From: Bactericera cockerelli | Taxonomy: Eukaryota; Arthropoda; Insecta; Hemiptera; Triozidae | Reading direction: 5' to 3' | Length of the DNA: 64,000 nucleotides | Assembly (NCBI GenBank): GCA_024516035.1 | Contig: CM044955.1 | Location: 56,726,655 to 56,790,654 of the forward strand | In this document: positions 20,846 through 29,518 of the stretch, in pieces | Numbering within the stretch: the first letter of the stretch is position 1 | How the letters are laid out: the number at the start of each line of letters is the position of its first letter | Program-made: the position numbers and the translations under genes | Notes under the pieces: generated by a model | Told to the model about the DNA's origin: nothing | The model's input: the letters and a program-made list of their open reading frames with translations, nothing else | Database searches by the model: none

Positions 20846-21279
20846 GGAATTGAAATAATCTCTAAAACTGCATTGTTAGTAGACCTCAATTTCAGGTAGA
20901 CAAGTTAACTTTTTTCTGCATATTTGTAGTCATGTCAAATTTTTCATGGAAAAATTGAGAATGAAAAAAATACCATATAAAACGATTTTTTTTGTATTAA
21001 AAAAATCGATATCACGATATACAGTATGTTTCTGAAAATGTAGCCACCCCCTCGTAACATGAACGCAATGGATTTTTCCAATTTCAATTTTAGTCCTGTG
21101 GTCATAATCATTGTCCTTTAGGCCATATTTTTCTCTTGAATTTTAAATGGAATGAAAATTGTCAAAACAACTGATTTGTACCTGATAAAATTTAAAGAAA
21201 AAGTCAATTATTCTCAGCCTAATTTAAGCTTTAATTACAATTGAACATACAATTATTGGGAAGCCCTCCATCTTGCATC

Positions 21280-21540
21280 ACGACAACACCTTTATTCAGA
21301 CCTAGGCCAGGGTCCATCAGCACGTATCCCAGCCTTCCTGTTATGTTCATCCGTAGGAGCGCTGTGAATATGACACGAAATAGAATTTGAATTCGCACGT
21401 TCAACCAACACCAACACACACCAACGACGCGACGCCGACGGCGCGTTGAATGTAACACTTCTCGTAGGATCACCGAAGTTAATCATCGTTCAGCGAGGTG
21501 AAGACTTCGTGAAGCTTGCATTCCAGCCCAACCGAGGCCC
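21280..21540 (+). mobile_element. 5S-rRNA-derived SINE, partial
   Basis: gtaggatcaccgaagttaatc near 21463 matches the 5S rRNA internal promoter; the body is diverged. Overlapping minus-strand ORFs are shadows of it. Confidence 0.55.
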
Positions 21541-21640
21541 TGATATAGTATAGTATAGTAGTGCTTTATTTGGACGGTCGGCTCGAGACAAGAAGTCCCA
21601 TTACGCTAACAGTTTAATGTAACACCTCTTTATTTATTAT
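21540..21640 (-). repeat. Dispersed element-end repeat, reverse
   Basis: gtagtgctttatttggacgg, then cattacgctaacagtttaat and ctctttatttatt. Reverse copy of 12540-12645. Confidence 0.6.
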
Positions 21641-21709
21641 ATATTTTTACATGATTTTACATTATTAAAAATAGAAAAATATAGCACAAGTTACGATATC
21701 AGAGCAACA

Positions 21710-22135
21710 AGTGCACTGGTATTCAAGTGATTAACGCGCTACTCTGATGATCCAGGTAGCGTAGGGATCCGTTGATTCGAATCCCACCCAGTGCATGAAT
21801 TCTTCCTCATTAATCTGAGTTTGTGACCACATAATAATAAGACTCTGAGGGTTAGGTGGTAGAAAAAGCTTAGTGCATTATTGCATTCAATGTCATTTTG
21901 TGGAAGAAATGGGGAAAAAATTAAAAGAGGAAAGTAGATAACCGAAAGCCAAGACCTTCCTCTACCAATCCTTTACCTTGGCGATCCAGAAAGGGAATGC
22001 ATCCAGTATTCTTGGGACTTTTCCTCCCAATTCCTCTCTGGACTACATCTACCAACTTCAATACGATTTTTGTTCGTAAATAAAGCTATAACTTCGCCTG
22101 GTTGTTACCTTCCATTAAGGAGTGTTATTATTATT
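21710..22135 (+). mobile_element. tRNA-derived SINE family A, with a second tail fragment
   Basis: 21710-21870 is a head plus body (gtattcaagtgattaacgcg; B box gttgattcgaatcccaccc). 22085-22135 is a tail fragment (cttcgcctggttgttacctt). Lies in intron 3 next to exon 3. Confidence 0.75.
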
Positions 22136-22153
22136 TTTATAATAAAGACTCAC

Positions 22154-22452
22154 CCGCAACGTGGTTGTGTTTGAATTTAAGCGTGTTCGGCTCCTGACTG
22201 AAAGAAGTCCTTTTTCTTGCATTAACTTTCAACTTTTTCAGCAAAACCTTCGGATTGTACAAACTAGCTGTGATCAAGTAAACGCTGTCTCGCATCCCCG
22301 CAATCTGTTGAGTCAGTCGGTCAAGCAACTCAATGGCCCAAGACGTGCATACCTTGGCAGGGAAATACTTTGGGACGAAGGTTTGGAAAAAGGAGTCGAA
22401 ATTGAATGTTTCCCCATATCGCACCGCGGCTTTTTTATACTTGTCATAAAAG
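22154..22452 (-). CDS. Unrecognised secreted protein, exon 3
   Basis: The largest exon, 299 bp. The acceptor acctatttgtttcag precedes 22452; the donor gcgg|gtgagt follows 22154. It enters in phase 2 (GA of exon 2 plus C makes the Asp codon) and leaves in phase 1. It encodes FYDKYKKAAVRYGETFNFDS, then FFQTFVPKYFPAKVCTSWAI, a helical ELLDRLTQQIAGMRDSVYLI and a basic VLLKKLKVNARKR. The longer open frame 22137-22568 only partly represents this exon. Its 5' edge is 214 bp from the Polinton terminus, so the transposon sits just upstream of this acceptor. Confidence 0.77.
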
Positions 22453-22632
22453 CTGAAACAAATAGGTACTTGGTAAGAAAATAATTCCCAAAATATACCA
22501 CTTCGTGGCAGAAAAAATCCCCGCCAAGACTTAAACCCAAAAAAATTCTGAAATAATTTTTGGGCCACACTCTATCTGATAGAAATAATTTTGGTATCAT
22601 GTGACGAATTGACACAGAGCCAACAAGGAAAA

Positions 22633-22666
22633 TTAGTGTTAATTAGAGCAATTTGAACGAAGGACA
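22633..22666. repeat. Left half of the 35-bp target minisatellite, with TSD
   Basis: One unit, attagtgttaattagagc, ending aaggac at 22661-22666. The unit continues on the far side of the Polinton at 39249. aaggac is the 6-bp target-site duplication. Confidence 0.9.
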
Positions 22667-22708
22667 GTAGTAGGGAAATCTGGTACTCGGAACTCTTGCC
22701 GCGTTTCC
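22667..22708. repeat. Polinton left terminal inverted repeat
   Basis: 42 bp identical to the reverse complement of 39207-39248; starts agtagtagggaaatctggt. Short for a Polinton, where hundreds of bases are common. The repeats diverge right after gcgtttc. Confidence 0.95.
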
Positions 22709-23238
22709 TTTTTACAAGCTAGTGACAGCGCGGTATCGGTAAGACGATGGAAAATTTACGGTATGATTTTTTACATTAAATGTTGGGGTTTTTTTTTAAA
22801 AAAATCTCGCTGTTATTCTTAGATACTATTTTCTGTTTTCAAATACTTAACGTAATTTTAAACACTTATGCTGATCGTTTCGAGTTCCATTCATAATATT
22901 CTTTTGACCAGAGCTTTTATATCAGAGTTTGAACTTTTTCAAACTATTTTCTAAGTAGATCTCATTTTTCAATGATTGTTAATCACCTTGGTTTGTTTTC
23001 TCTCTGTATTTTATATTATAACAACCAACAATTTTCTTTGTCTATAACAACCAATAATGTTGTTATTGAATATATAGATGTTTATAACTATAACCTATTT
23101 CTATACCAGTAAGCTGAAAGTGTAGACAGTAAAAATAACAACATTTTGATATAAATATATTCTCTAAAAACAAATGATTATTTTATTTATTATTTTAAAC
23201 ATAAGATATTACAGTGGACAGTATAAATAAAAATATAA
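22709..23238. promoter_or_regulatory. Left-end noncoding region with a TATA-like element
   Basis: The minus strand at 22909-22925 reads TATAAAAGCTCTGGTCA, identical to the core promoter at the right end (38737-38750 area). Here it points out toward the left terminus, where only a 15-codon ORF follows. The rest, 22930-23238, is AT-rich and otherwise unassigned. Confidence 0.5.
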
Positions 23239-23940
23239 CTAATGATATTGTGTTGTATGAACAATATAATTATTTACTAACATTTCTAGATAAAATAAAC
23301 ACATTTCAATGTAAAATTGATTAGAGTCAAAAACATTCTCTAAATATTCTTTTTCTGACGTACAAACATAGTAATAATTTTCTTCAATTTTCTTTTTAAG
23401 CTCATCATTTTCAAGATTTTTATCTGTTATTTTATGTAAAGATTCCAATGTACGCTGAAAGAAAGAGTTGATTTTCTGCTCCTGTCTTAATTTTTTATTT
23501 ATTATATTATCAAAAAGAACAGTTTCAAGCAAAAGCCATTTTTTCATTGTTTTCTCATCTAAACTGATGCTTTCATTTGCAAAATCATTCGTATTATAAA
23601 TGATGAAATTTTTTTCATTCATGAAACTTTTTATCCAGATTGAAAATTTAGTTCCATTAACTTTGTGAGAGATGTCATATTTATTTTCATGAACTTTATC
23701 ATCGTCATCATTTTTTGAAGTTATTTTTTTTAAAAATCGCCACAAAGGTAAGAACTCATCATATGTAAAATTTAATGTATTTGTTTTATGAAATTCATTT
23801 TTACACTTTAATTGAATACTGAGTCGGAAACGTTTTAAAGGATCAAATCCGACAGTACAATTTTTATTCTCTGACACAGGAAAAAATCAACTAGGATAAG
23901 TTTATTCACAGGTTTTTTAACTCCGGTTACAAGCTCCATG
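23239..23940 (-). CDS. Polinton protein of unknown function, probably frameshifted near its start
   Basis: The main open frame spans 23239-23877 (212 aa), but its first codon is GTG, unlikely as a eukaryotic start. An ATG at 23940 opens a second frame (ELVTGVKKPVNKLILVDFF) that runs into it at an A6/T6 homopolymer at 23881-23886. A one-base length difference there would link them. A TATATAAAGG lies ~60 bp upstream of that ATG, which supports 23940 as the real 5' end. The protein is charged with acidic loops (NDDDDK), an EKTMKKWLLLETVLFDNI helix and a hydrophobic C-terminus. No family recognised. A tttttcctgtgtcag just before 23871 could alternatively be a splice acceptor. Confidence 0.6.
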
Positions 23941-23984
23941 ACTGCTATTTTTAAACTAATCGTTAATCATTTCAAACGTTTCCT

Positions 23985-24533
23985 TTATATATGGAAATTC
24001 CCCCACCCCACAACGTCTTGACCTTCATCGGTATCGTCTGCACTATCATCAGTGATTTTATGTTTATGTTTCTCTTTAAACATTTTTGTTAAGCTTTTAT
24101 ATTTAAAAATCGCGTTCCAATCAACTTTATGCGCATGTTTTTCTATGAACTCTTCAGACATAGTTTGATATTTCGATAGAAGGTACCAATTTAAGAGGTT
24201 AGCAAATTCATCCATTGTCTCTTCTGTAAGTATTTGATATTTTGATACGATATCTTTATATCTATAAACTTTTGATAAATTATTCCGAATGAAGTCTAGT
24301 GAGAGTCTTTGAAATTTCATGATATCAAGCCATGATAAGTGCTCTTCAAATCTGATTATAAAAGGTTCACTTAAATATTGATGACGAGATAGTAAAACCC
24401 AATCAATTTGTTTAAGAATATTATTTAAATCATTTGGATCAAGTTTAATTAAAGTTTCAACTTTTTCAAATTTTTCCGCGTAAAAACACAAACAAACTAG
24501 ATCTTTAATGGAAACACTTTCGTACGACTCCAT
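23985..24533 (-). CDS. Polinton protein with W..I..YQ.LS..FI repeats
   Basis: 182 aa. Residues 45-152 hold five ~24-residue repeats starting at W45, W68, about 92, W116 and W139, with core DWVLLSRHQYLSEPFI, WLDIMKFQRLSLDFI, WYLLSKYQTMSEEFI. Similar short repeats occur in proteins of large DNA viruses and phages; the function there is unknown, so a binding scaffold is only an inference. The acidic tail TDDSADDTDEG ends the protein. ATG at 24533. Upstream on the minus strand are TATATAAGG near 24575 and ATCAGTTCAG ~28 bases later, a good TATA plus arthropod initiator. Next to the integrase, probably a separate transcript. Confidence 0.75.
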   Translation of the reverse strand: MESYESVSIKDLVCLCFYAEKFEKVETLIKLDPNDLNNILKQIDWVLLSRHQYLSEPFIIRFEEHLSWLDIMKFQRLSLDFIRNNLSKVYRYKDIVSKYQILTEETMDEFANLLNWYLLSKYQTMSEEFIEKHAHKVDWNAIFKYKSLTKMFKEKHKHKITDDSADDTDEGQDVVGWGNFHI

Positions 24534-24636
24534 TTTGTAAACTGAACTGATAAATGAAAAACTCTCTCCTTATATACTCTCACTAATAATTAATATTATT
24601 CTTATCAATAGAACTTCTCCTTATATAGCCTCATTC

Positions 24637-25566
24637 TTATCTTATATCATTCTTATCGATCCAACTATTGTATTTATCATCAAAACCGAGCCATTTTACA
24701 AGATATTTGTTTTTTTTCTTTCGAATGATTTTTTCAATTAAATAGATATCTTTCAAATTAGTTTTTTTCAATTCTTCTCTATAAAATCCACCCATTATTT
24801 TTTCTGAATTCAAATCTTCCAGGAGGTATGTGGTAGGGTTGGTTTTATTTACTTTTATTATTTTAAACACCTCTGTACTCCAGTTAGGCAAGTAACCTTT
24901 TTCGAATAGAGCTTTATTTTTACTGATTCTTACAAAATCATTTTCTTTTAAATCGGATTTGATTAATAATGGTTTATTTCTAATTATTTTATGAAATCTC
25001 GATAAAAGTAATTTTTCGTTAGTTTCGTTTACATCAATAGGTCTCAAATTCGTTGTATGATGTACAGTTTTATTGTAAATATTAATTATATTTTGTAAAT
25101 AGTCTATCCAGTTATGAGTACCTGACAAATTAAACTGTTTCCATATTTTTTCTTTTATCGTTTTGTTCCAGCGTTCAACTATGCTCGCTTTCAATTTACT
25201 ATATGTGGTATAGTGTTTGATTTTATACCGATTCATTAGATTTTGAAAAAGTTTATTTAAGAATTCTTTACCCATATCAGTTTGAATTAATTTCGGAGGG
25301 GTAGAGATGAGTAAAATAGATTTCATAGCTTCTAGAACATCTTTTGACGATTTTGTTTTTAGAGGTCGAGCCCATCCAAATTTAGAAAAAGCATTTATAC
25401 ACATTAGTATATATTTATATCCCTTATTCGATTTGCTATATGGAATCATTTCAACAATATCAATTTGCCATAAATCATTTAGACCTTTAATTTCGACATA
25501 TCTTCTTGGAAATTTTTTTCTAGCCGACCCGTGGATTTCATCAATTAATTTTTTTTTAAGGTTCAT
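24637..25566 (-). CDS. INT: Polinton integrase (retroviral type) with chromodomain
   Basis: 309 aa. Cuts and joins the element's ends to target DNA, giving the 6-bp duplication seen here. The rve core has catalytic D36 (WQIDIVEM), D97 (IQTDMGKEF) and E131 (KASIVERWNKTIKE), with 33 residues between the last two. The LVKWLGFDDKYNSWI segment (~290-305) is a chromodomain, probably for chromatin targeting. The usual N-terminal HHCC zinc finger is not visible; the protein starts only ~35 residues before the first Asp. The ATG at 25566 lies 2 bp after the stop of the fibre-like gene, suggesting linked expression. The frame is intact, so it could be active. Confidence 0.95.
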   Translation of the reverse strand: MNLKKKLIDEIHGSARKKFPRRYVEIKGLNDLWQIDIVEMIPYSKSNKGYKYILMCINAFSKFGWARPLKTKSSKDVLEAMKSILLISTPPKLIQTDMGKEFLNKLFQNLMNRYKIKHYTTYSKLKASIVERWNKTIKEKIWKQFNLSGTHNWIDYLQNIINIYNKTVHHTTNLRPIDVNETNEKLLLSRFHKIIRNKPLLIKSDLKENDFVRISKNKALFEKGYLPNWSTEVFKIIKVNKTNPTTYLLEDLNSEKIMGGFYREELKKTNLKDIYLIEKIIRKKKNKYLVKWLGFDDKYNSWIDKNDIR

Positions 25567-25568
25567 TT

Positions 25569-26195
25569 TTAAGTAGGTTTAATACCTAGTTGAATTTTTA
25601 ATATGTCTATTTTCTGTTGTAATATAGAATCGTTACTATCTAATTGTGATATTCCTTTATTAATTATTTCTATATTATAATTAATTCTTTCGACAAATTC
25701 ATCGAAATATTTTTTTGTGATTACGTCCGATTCTATCGAAGGGTAAGGTAGATTAATTAAATGTCTGTTCTGAATGTCTATAGGTTCTCCTTCTCTTACT
25801 TGTAAACATTTATTCAATATGCTCTTTTCCAAATTCTTTTTTTCTTCAATAAAAATACTTTGTGTTAAAACATCAGGGTCTTTCTTTGAAATATTTTTGT
25901 GTAGATATCTTTTGTTTACAGCGTCAGTTTCATCAATAGGATCTTCTAATTTAACTAACCGTTTACTGTAAAGGTTTATGAAGTTTTCTTTAGGTATAGA
26001 TAGAAATTTTCCATTTTTCAAAAATTCTAATGTAACAGCATCACAATCTTCAGTCGGACTTTTAACATTGGTTAATTTTTTTTGTTCAATATCGAAATTT
26101 CCAAAATTATCTAGTTTAAATCCAACACCTGGTGGACCGGATTGAGTTCCTCGCCCAGAAAGATGATGACCGAATTTATCTACTGACGTAAACAT
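25569..26195 (-). CDS. Fibre-like Polinton protein with GPPG and DAV..RY repeats
   Basis: 208 aa. N-terminus FGHHLSGRGTQSGPPGVGF (collagen-like GPPG). Three repeats follow: KKLTNVKSPTEDCDAVTLEF (39-58), KRLVKLEDPIDETDAVNKRY (78-97) and RHLINLPYPSIESDVITKKY (144-163). The pattern R.I.NL..P....DAV.K.Y is familiar from phage tail fibres. The C-terminal 165-203 stretch is heptad-like and could trimerise. Proteins with this GPPGVGF start occur in Maverick-type elements, without assigned function to my knowledge. The stop is 2 bp before the integrase ATG. A receptor-binding spike role is an inference from the repeat type. Confidence 0.75.
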   Translation of the reverse strand: MFTSVDKFGHHLSGRGTQSGPPGVGFKLDNFGNFDIEQKKLTNVKSPTEDCDAVTLEFLKNGKFLSIPKENFINLYSKRLVKLEDPIDETDAVNKRYLHKNISKKDPDVLTQSIFIEEKKNLEKSILNKCLQVREGEPIDIQNRHLINLPYPSIESDVITKKYFDEFVERINYNIEIINKGISQLDSNDSILQQKIDILKIQLGIKPT

Positions 26196-26348
26196 GTTTA
26201 GCTTTCAGGTTCTAAATAAGACTGACGATTTTTGTTGTGAAACTAATCATTTTATTACAAAAAGATTGATTTGTTATCAATATCAGAAACTAATCTGTCT
26301 GATATTAGAGAAAAAGATTGGAGGGGCAAAATACTAGTTCTGTGTGTA

Positions 26349-27221
26349 TTAGGATATTAGCTTTCTTTCTTTTAATTCTGATTCTATACTGGTAATCTCG
26401 TTTTGTAATCCTGAATTTCCCGCTAAATCAGATGATTTTAACAATAATAATCTTTCTACTAGTTCATTTGGATCGTCATAATATATATAATCTACTTTTT
26501 GTCTACTAAGATTAATTAATTTTCCTCCCGATTTTTCATCGTCACTTAGAAGTTTTAGATCGATTTTTCTTTTTTTAGATTTCATTATCCCTTCTGAGTA
26601 ACCCTCATTCAATGTTGACTTAGGTTTTTTCTGTTTTCGCAACTGTATTGTTTTCTTTACATTTGCAGGTTGAATTTTTTTCAGATTATTTGCTAACTGC
26701 CTGTAAGCTTTTTTAACATTTTTTTTTACAATATCATTTTTATTCAGTCGTTTAATTTTTTTTATTGATCTTACATTTTCATTTGAATCAGTCTCAGATT
26801 CATAATTATCTAGCTCAGTATTTGATACATAAGCTGGTTTTTTTGATAAGGGTTGAGTTGTATTAATAAAATCTTCATCAGCTGATTCAATTTTCCGTTT
26901 GTTCTTCATCTGCTTTCTGTTTTTCTTTTGAATTTTACGTGCATGATTGTTTCTTTTTTTTTGTTTATTTCTATTAGAATTGTTAGAGAATTTCTTCTCT
27001 GGAATATTAAAATGCGGCTTATCTAAATTATTCTCTGGAGTTAATATATTTTGGTCAATATCTAACTCATTGGAAGAGGAAAAATATATTTCAGGCCTAT
27101 TAACGGTTGGAAATTCTAATTTAGACTTATTCGATATATTATTATCTCTCAGTCTTACAGGGTTTAATTTATTCTTTTTAGTAGACTTAGTTTTTTTTGT
27201 CTTTTTTTTTGATTTTTTCAA
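26349..27221 (-). CDS. Basic Polinton protein, C-terminal part (frameshifted)
   Basis: 290 codons rich in Lys/Asn/Ser, largely disordered, ending in a conserved block VDYIYYDDPNELVERLLLLK, AGN.G and NEITSIESELKERK. Similar C-termini recur in Maverick ORFs of arthropods and cnidarians. There is no ATG near its start: the first codon is TTG and the first internal Met is over 100 residues in. It overlaps the end of the 27187-27846 frame by 35 bp. Most simply it is the second half of one ~500-aa gene. The role is unknown; the basic composition suggests nucleic-acid binding. Confidence 0.7.
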   Translation of the reverse strand: MKKSKKKTKKTKSTKKNKLNPVRLRDNNISNKSKLEFPTVNRPEIYFSSSNELDIDQNILTPENNLDKPHFNIPEKKFSNNSNRNKQKKRNNHARKIQKKNRKQMKNKRKIESADEDFINTTQPLSKKPAYVSNTELDNYESETDSNENVRSIKKIKRLNKNDIVKKNVKKAYRQLANNLKKIQPANVKKTIQLRKQKKPKSTLNEGYSEGIMKSKKRKIDLKLLSDDEKSGGKLINLSRQKVDYIYYDDPNELVERLLLLKSSDLAGNSGLQNEITSIESELKERKLIS

Positions 27222-27846
27222 TTAAAATTTTCTTTTTTTTATCGCCTTCTTCTTCTGAAAAATCTATACTGTTTCTTCTCTTTTTGACTTTAATGATATT
27301 TTTTTCTTCTTTTTTATCATCTTTATCTGAGAAAGAATAATCACTAGAATCGTTGGATTCTGTTAAAATTTCTTTCTTTGGTTTTATTTCATATTTCGTT
27401 TTGTTAAAGTTTTTTGAATAATCTGAATTATCACTACTTGAATCAATATATTCGCTCATTAAAATATCATTTTTATCATCTCTTTCTAAAATTTCTACAT
27501 CATCGTCTCCTACAATATTATTTTCTAGCTGCGGAACATGAAGTTTATCTGAAAAGCTCATGTAAGATGTTGAAGGTTGACCGTGTTCCGAAAATTGAGA
27601 ATTTCTTCGAGTAGAAGTAGCAGGGAAAGATATTCTAGGTGAAAAGTATGGGTTATAATTATAATCCGATGAAGAATTATTTTTCCTTAAATTTTGAATT
27701 TCATCTAATATAGGTTTATATTTCTTTTTCGTAATTGTCTCCGCATCTTTTTCACCAATTTTCAAAGCTAGCGATTTTTTTCTGATACTATTTGTGGCAC
27801 TTTTTATTTTTTTAATTAATTTTTCCTTTTTCTCTAATGATTGCAT
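27187..27846 (-). CDS. Basic Polinton protein, N-terminal part (frameshifted)
   Basis: 219 aa with ATG at 27846. The N-terminus KLIKKIKSATNSIRKKSLAL, then YKPILDEIQNLRK, is a coiled helix seen in Maverick hypothetical proteins. A long acidic/serine-rich linker follows and then a K-rich end. The frame stops at TAA in 27187-27189 within A-rich DNA (runs of nine and eight A on the coding strand). The next frame (26349-27221) continues from the same place in the +1 frame. The overlap suggests a homopolymer indel, a sequencing error or programmed frameshifting. Confidence 0.7.
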   Translation of the reverse strand: MQSLEKKEKLIKKIKSATNSIRKKSLALKIGEKDAETITKKKYKPILDEIQNLRKNNSSSDYNYNPYFSPRISFPATSTRRNSQFSEHGQPSTSYMSFSDKLHVPQLENNIVGDDDVEILERDDKNDILMSEYIDSSSDNSDYSKNFNKTKYEIKPKKEILTESNDSSDYSFSDKDDKKEEKNIIKVKKRRNSIDFSEEEGDKKKKILIEKIKKKDKKN

Positions 27847-27984
27847 CTTGAAACTTCTAACAATAATGGATATAAAATATCAATATCTGATATTTTATAT
27901 TATTTGAATGAGGTAATAAAAATATCGAATCCTTTTCTATAACGTCCTTTCGTTAGTTCAAAATCTTTACAAATGAGAAGAAAA

Positions 27985-28599
27985 TCATGTTTTTTTTACC
28001 CAGCATAGTTGGCAAATATTTTTAAATTCTATAAGGGTCATGTCTGTATTAACATGATCATCATAAATATGTTTTATATTTGTATCATCTTGTTTGAAAA
28101 CTATTAAGAGATTTACATTGTCTCTAATTAATTGTTTGGGAATTTTGCTATAAGTTTGACCTAGATAAAAAGTATCAATATCACGATGCCTCCCCATAGT
28201 GAAATATGATTTCATAATATCTTGTTTATCACATATTACATCATCAAAAATAAAAATTGAGTTCTTTTTTGCTTGAAGAGGTGAAATAATGGCATTACTT
28301 ACATCGAAAAAATTATATTTAATATGTTTAAGTGGATGTAAGATAAGTTGAAGTAATTTATATTTAGATTGAAAGAGAGAATTACAATAAATATAAATAT
28401 GTTTAAATTTCAATCCGTTCTCGTTAATGATTAAATTAATCATAACATTAGTTTTTCCACAACCTGATGGACCGCATATTATTCCTCTGCAATGATCTGG
28501 AAGAAGGTTACTATGTCTTTTACGTTCATGCTTATCATCACCTTTAAATTCATCAAAATTTGTGATTATAAATTGCTCTTTACATTTTTTGGTTTTCAT
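27985..28599 (-). CDS. ATPase: Polinton packaging ATPase (FtsK/HerA, A32-like)
   Basis: 204 aa from the ATG at 28599. An upstream in-frame Met at 28698 would add 33 residues overlapping the protease and is less likely. It is thought to pump genome DNA into the capsid. Walker A GPSGCGKT (43-50), Walker B SIFIFDD (114-120), and a downstream FYLGQTYSKIPKQLIRD motif with Gln148 typical of poxvirus A32-like ATPases. The usual Polinton ATPase length is 200-250 aa. The start overlaps the protease end (28580) by 20 bp, pointing to a shared transcript. Confidence 0.93.
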   Translation of the reverse strand: MKTKKCKEQFIITNFDEFKGDDKHERKRHSNLLPDHCRGIICGPSGCGKTNVMINLIINENGLKFKHIYIYCNSLFQSKYKLLQLILHPLKHIKYNFFDVSNAIISPLQAKKNSIFIFDDVICDKQDIMKSYFTMGRHRDIDTFYLGQTYSKIPKQLIRDNVNLLIVFKQDDTNIKHIYDDHVNTDMTLIEFKNICQLCWVKKT

Positions 28600-29395
28600 T
28601 GTATAAATTGAGAAGACAAAGATGTCCACATATAAATGAGTTATATGTCTGTTCTTGATTAAAATTATACTTAATATCACAATTCTTAAAGTAAGCAATA
28701 ATTTCTAATGGAGGTGAAATATTTCCAAAACTGTTGTAATAAAATACGTTTTTATTTCTTTTTGTATAACAGACCCAATGGCTTCCAGGTCCTCTTACAG
28801 AATCAAGATTAACAATTCCGCATTCTCTTTTATATGGTTTCAAGGGAAGTGTATCTTTCATAAATACTCCTCTAAATTTTTTTAATTTTAATTTCTTTGC
28901 TAGATAATCTAGATCTATATTTGATAGCGGTTTATATAGATTTATTTTTTTTTTTTTTAAATAAATACCTAATCCTGATTTGTAAGGTGTAAGGTATAGA
29001 CCTCTCCCATTTCTGATAGCAACTGCTTCCATATGTTTATTATGTCGTTGAAGCTCTGCTAACTGTTCTTTAGCACCTTTAGCTTCATTTAAAGCTTTCA
29101 TTATTCCAGATGCACCTCCAGCTAATGATCCTAGAGCTGAGAGACCGGCAAATATAGGTATTAATGGTAATACACCACCTGTTTTAGGTAAGGGTATAAT
29201 CCTAGGAATTTGAACACTTTTATTTTTTTTTAATAACTTTTTCGCAGCAAAAAGAGCGGTTTTTATATGATTTTGAATAGGAACATTAATCCCTTTCCCC
29301 CCTCTTTTCTTTTTACATGATATACATCCAGCAGTTTGACGAATAATTCTTTTCAATGTTTCAATTTTTTTTCTCGCGTTTTTTTTAATTTTCAT
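28580..29395 (-). CDS. PRO: pVI-like domain fused to adenain-like cysteine protease
   Basis: 271 aa. Residues 150-271 are an adenovirus-type maturation protease: FRGVFMKDTLP, ECGIVNLDS, catalytic His206 in GPGSHWVCY, oxyanion Gln249 and nucleophile Cys256 in FICGHLCLL. Q249 and C256 are seven residues apart, as in adenain. The catalytic acid position reads Asn221 (YYNSFGN), where Asp or Glu is usual. Residues 1-150 are basic with a small hydrophobic segment (GGVLPLIPIFAGLSALGSLA) and then LAELQRHNKHMEAVAIR. This resembles a capsid-internal, membrane-active protein such as adenovirus pVI/pX. The fusion could be cut by the protease itself. ATG at 29395; a divergent promoter is shared with the minor capsid gene. 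Confidence 0.92.
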   Translation of the reverse strand: MKIKKNARKKIETLKRIIRQTAGCISCKKKRGGKGINVPIQNHIKTALFAAKKLLKKNKSVQIPRIIPLPKTGGVLPLIPIFAGLSALGSLAGGASGIMKALNEAKGAKEQLAELQRHNKHMEAVAIRNGRGLYLTPYKSGLGIYLKKKKINLYKPLSNIDLDYLAKKLKLKKFRGVFMKDTLPLKPYKRECGIVNLDSVRGPGSHWVCYTKRNKNVFYYNSFGNISPPLEIIAYFKNCDIKYNFNQEQTYNSFICGHLCLLNLYNENQKM

Positions 29396-29518
29396 TTTTC
29401 TTAATCTATCCTACTACCTTCCTTCACTGAAGTATAAAATAGACTGATTCAAATGTAATAAATATTAGTGTTATATACGAATTTCTATCATTCCATATTG
29501 AACACTGGATAAAGAAAC
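29396..29518. promoter_or_regulatory. Divergent promoter between protease and minor capsid genes
   Basis: Plus strand: TATAAAATAG at 29432, then TATTAGTG about 33 bases on. Minus strand: TATTTAT near 29458, then TTCAGTG ~34 bases on. Only 123 bp separate the two start codons, so late packaging and capsid genes probably fire together. Confidence 0.5.

Noticed and set aside
22137..22568. A 143-codon single-exon gene
   Set aside because: Only 22154-22452 has exon borders; the ends of the frame run into introns.
25307..25576. Plus-strand frame opposite the integrase (also 26947-27225, 33520-33762, 36595-36903)
   Set aside because: Shadow frames of strongly supported minus-strand Polinton genes.
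26349..27221. Bacterial-style TTG/GTG starts as real starts (also 23877, 32284)
   Set aside because: In a eukaryote, frameshift, splicing or start loss is more likely than non-ATG initiation at all three.
28600..28698. N-terminal extension of the ATPase
   Set aside because: Lies inside the protease gene, is not ATPase-like, and the Met at 28599 gives the usual length.
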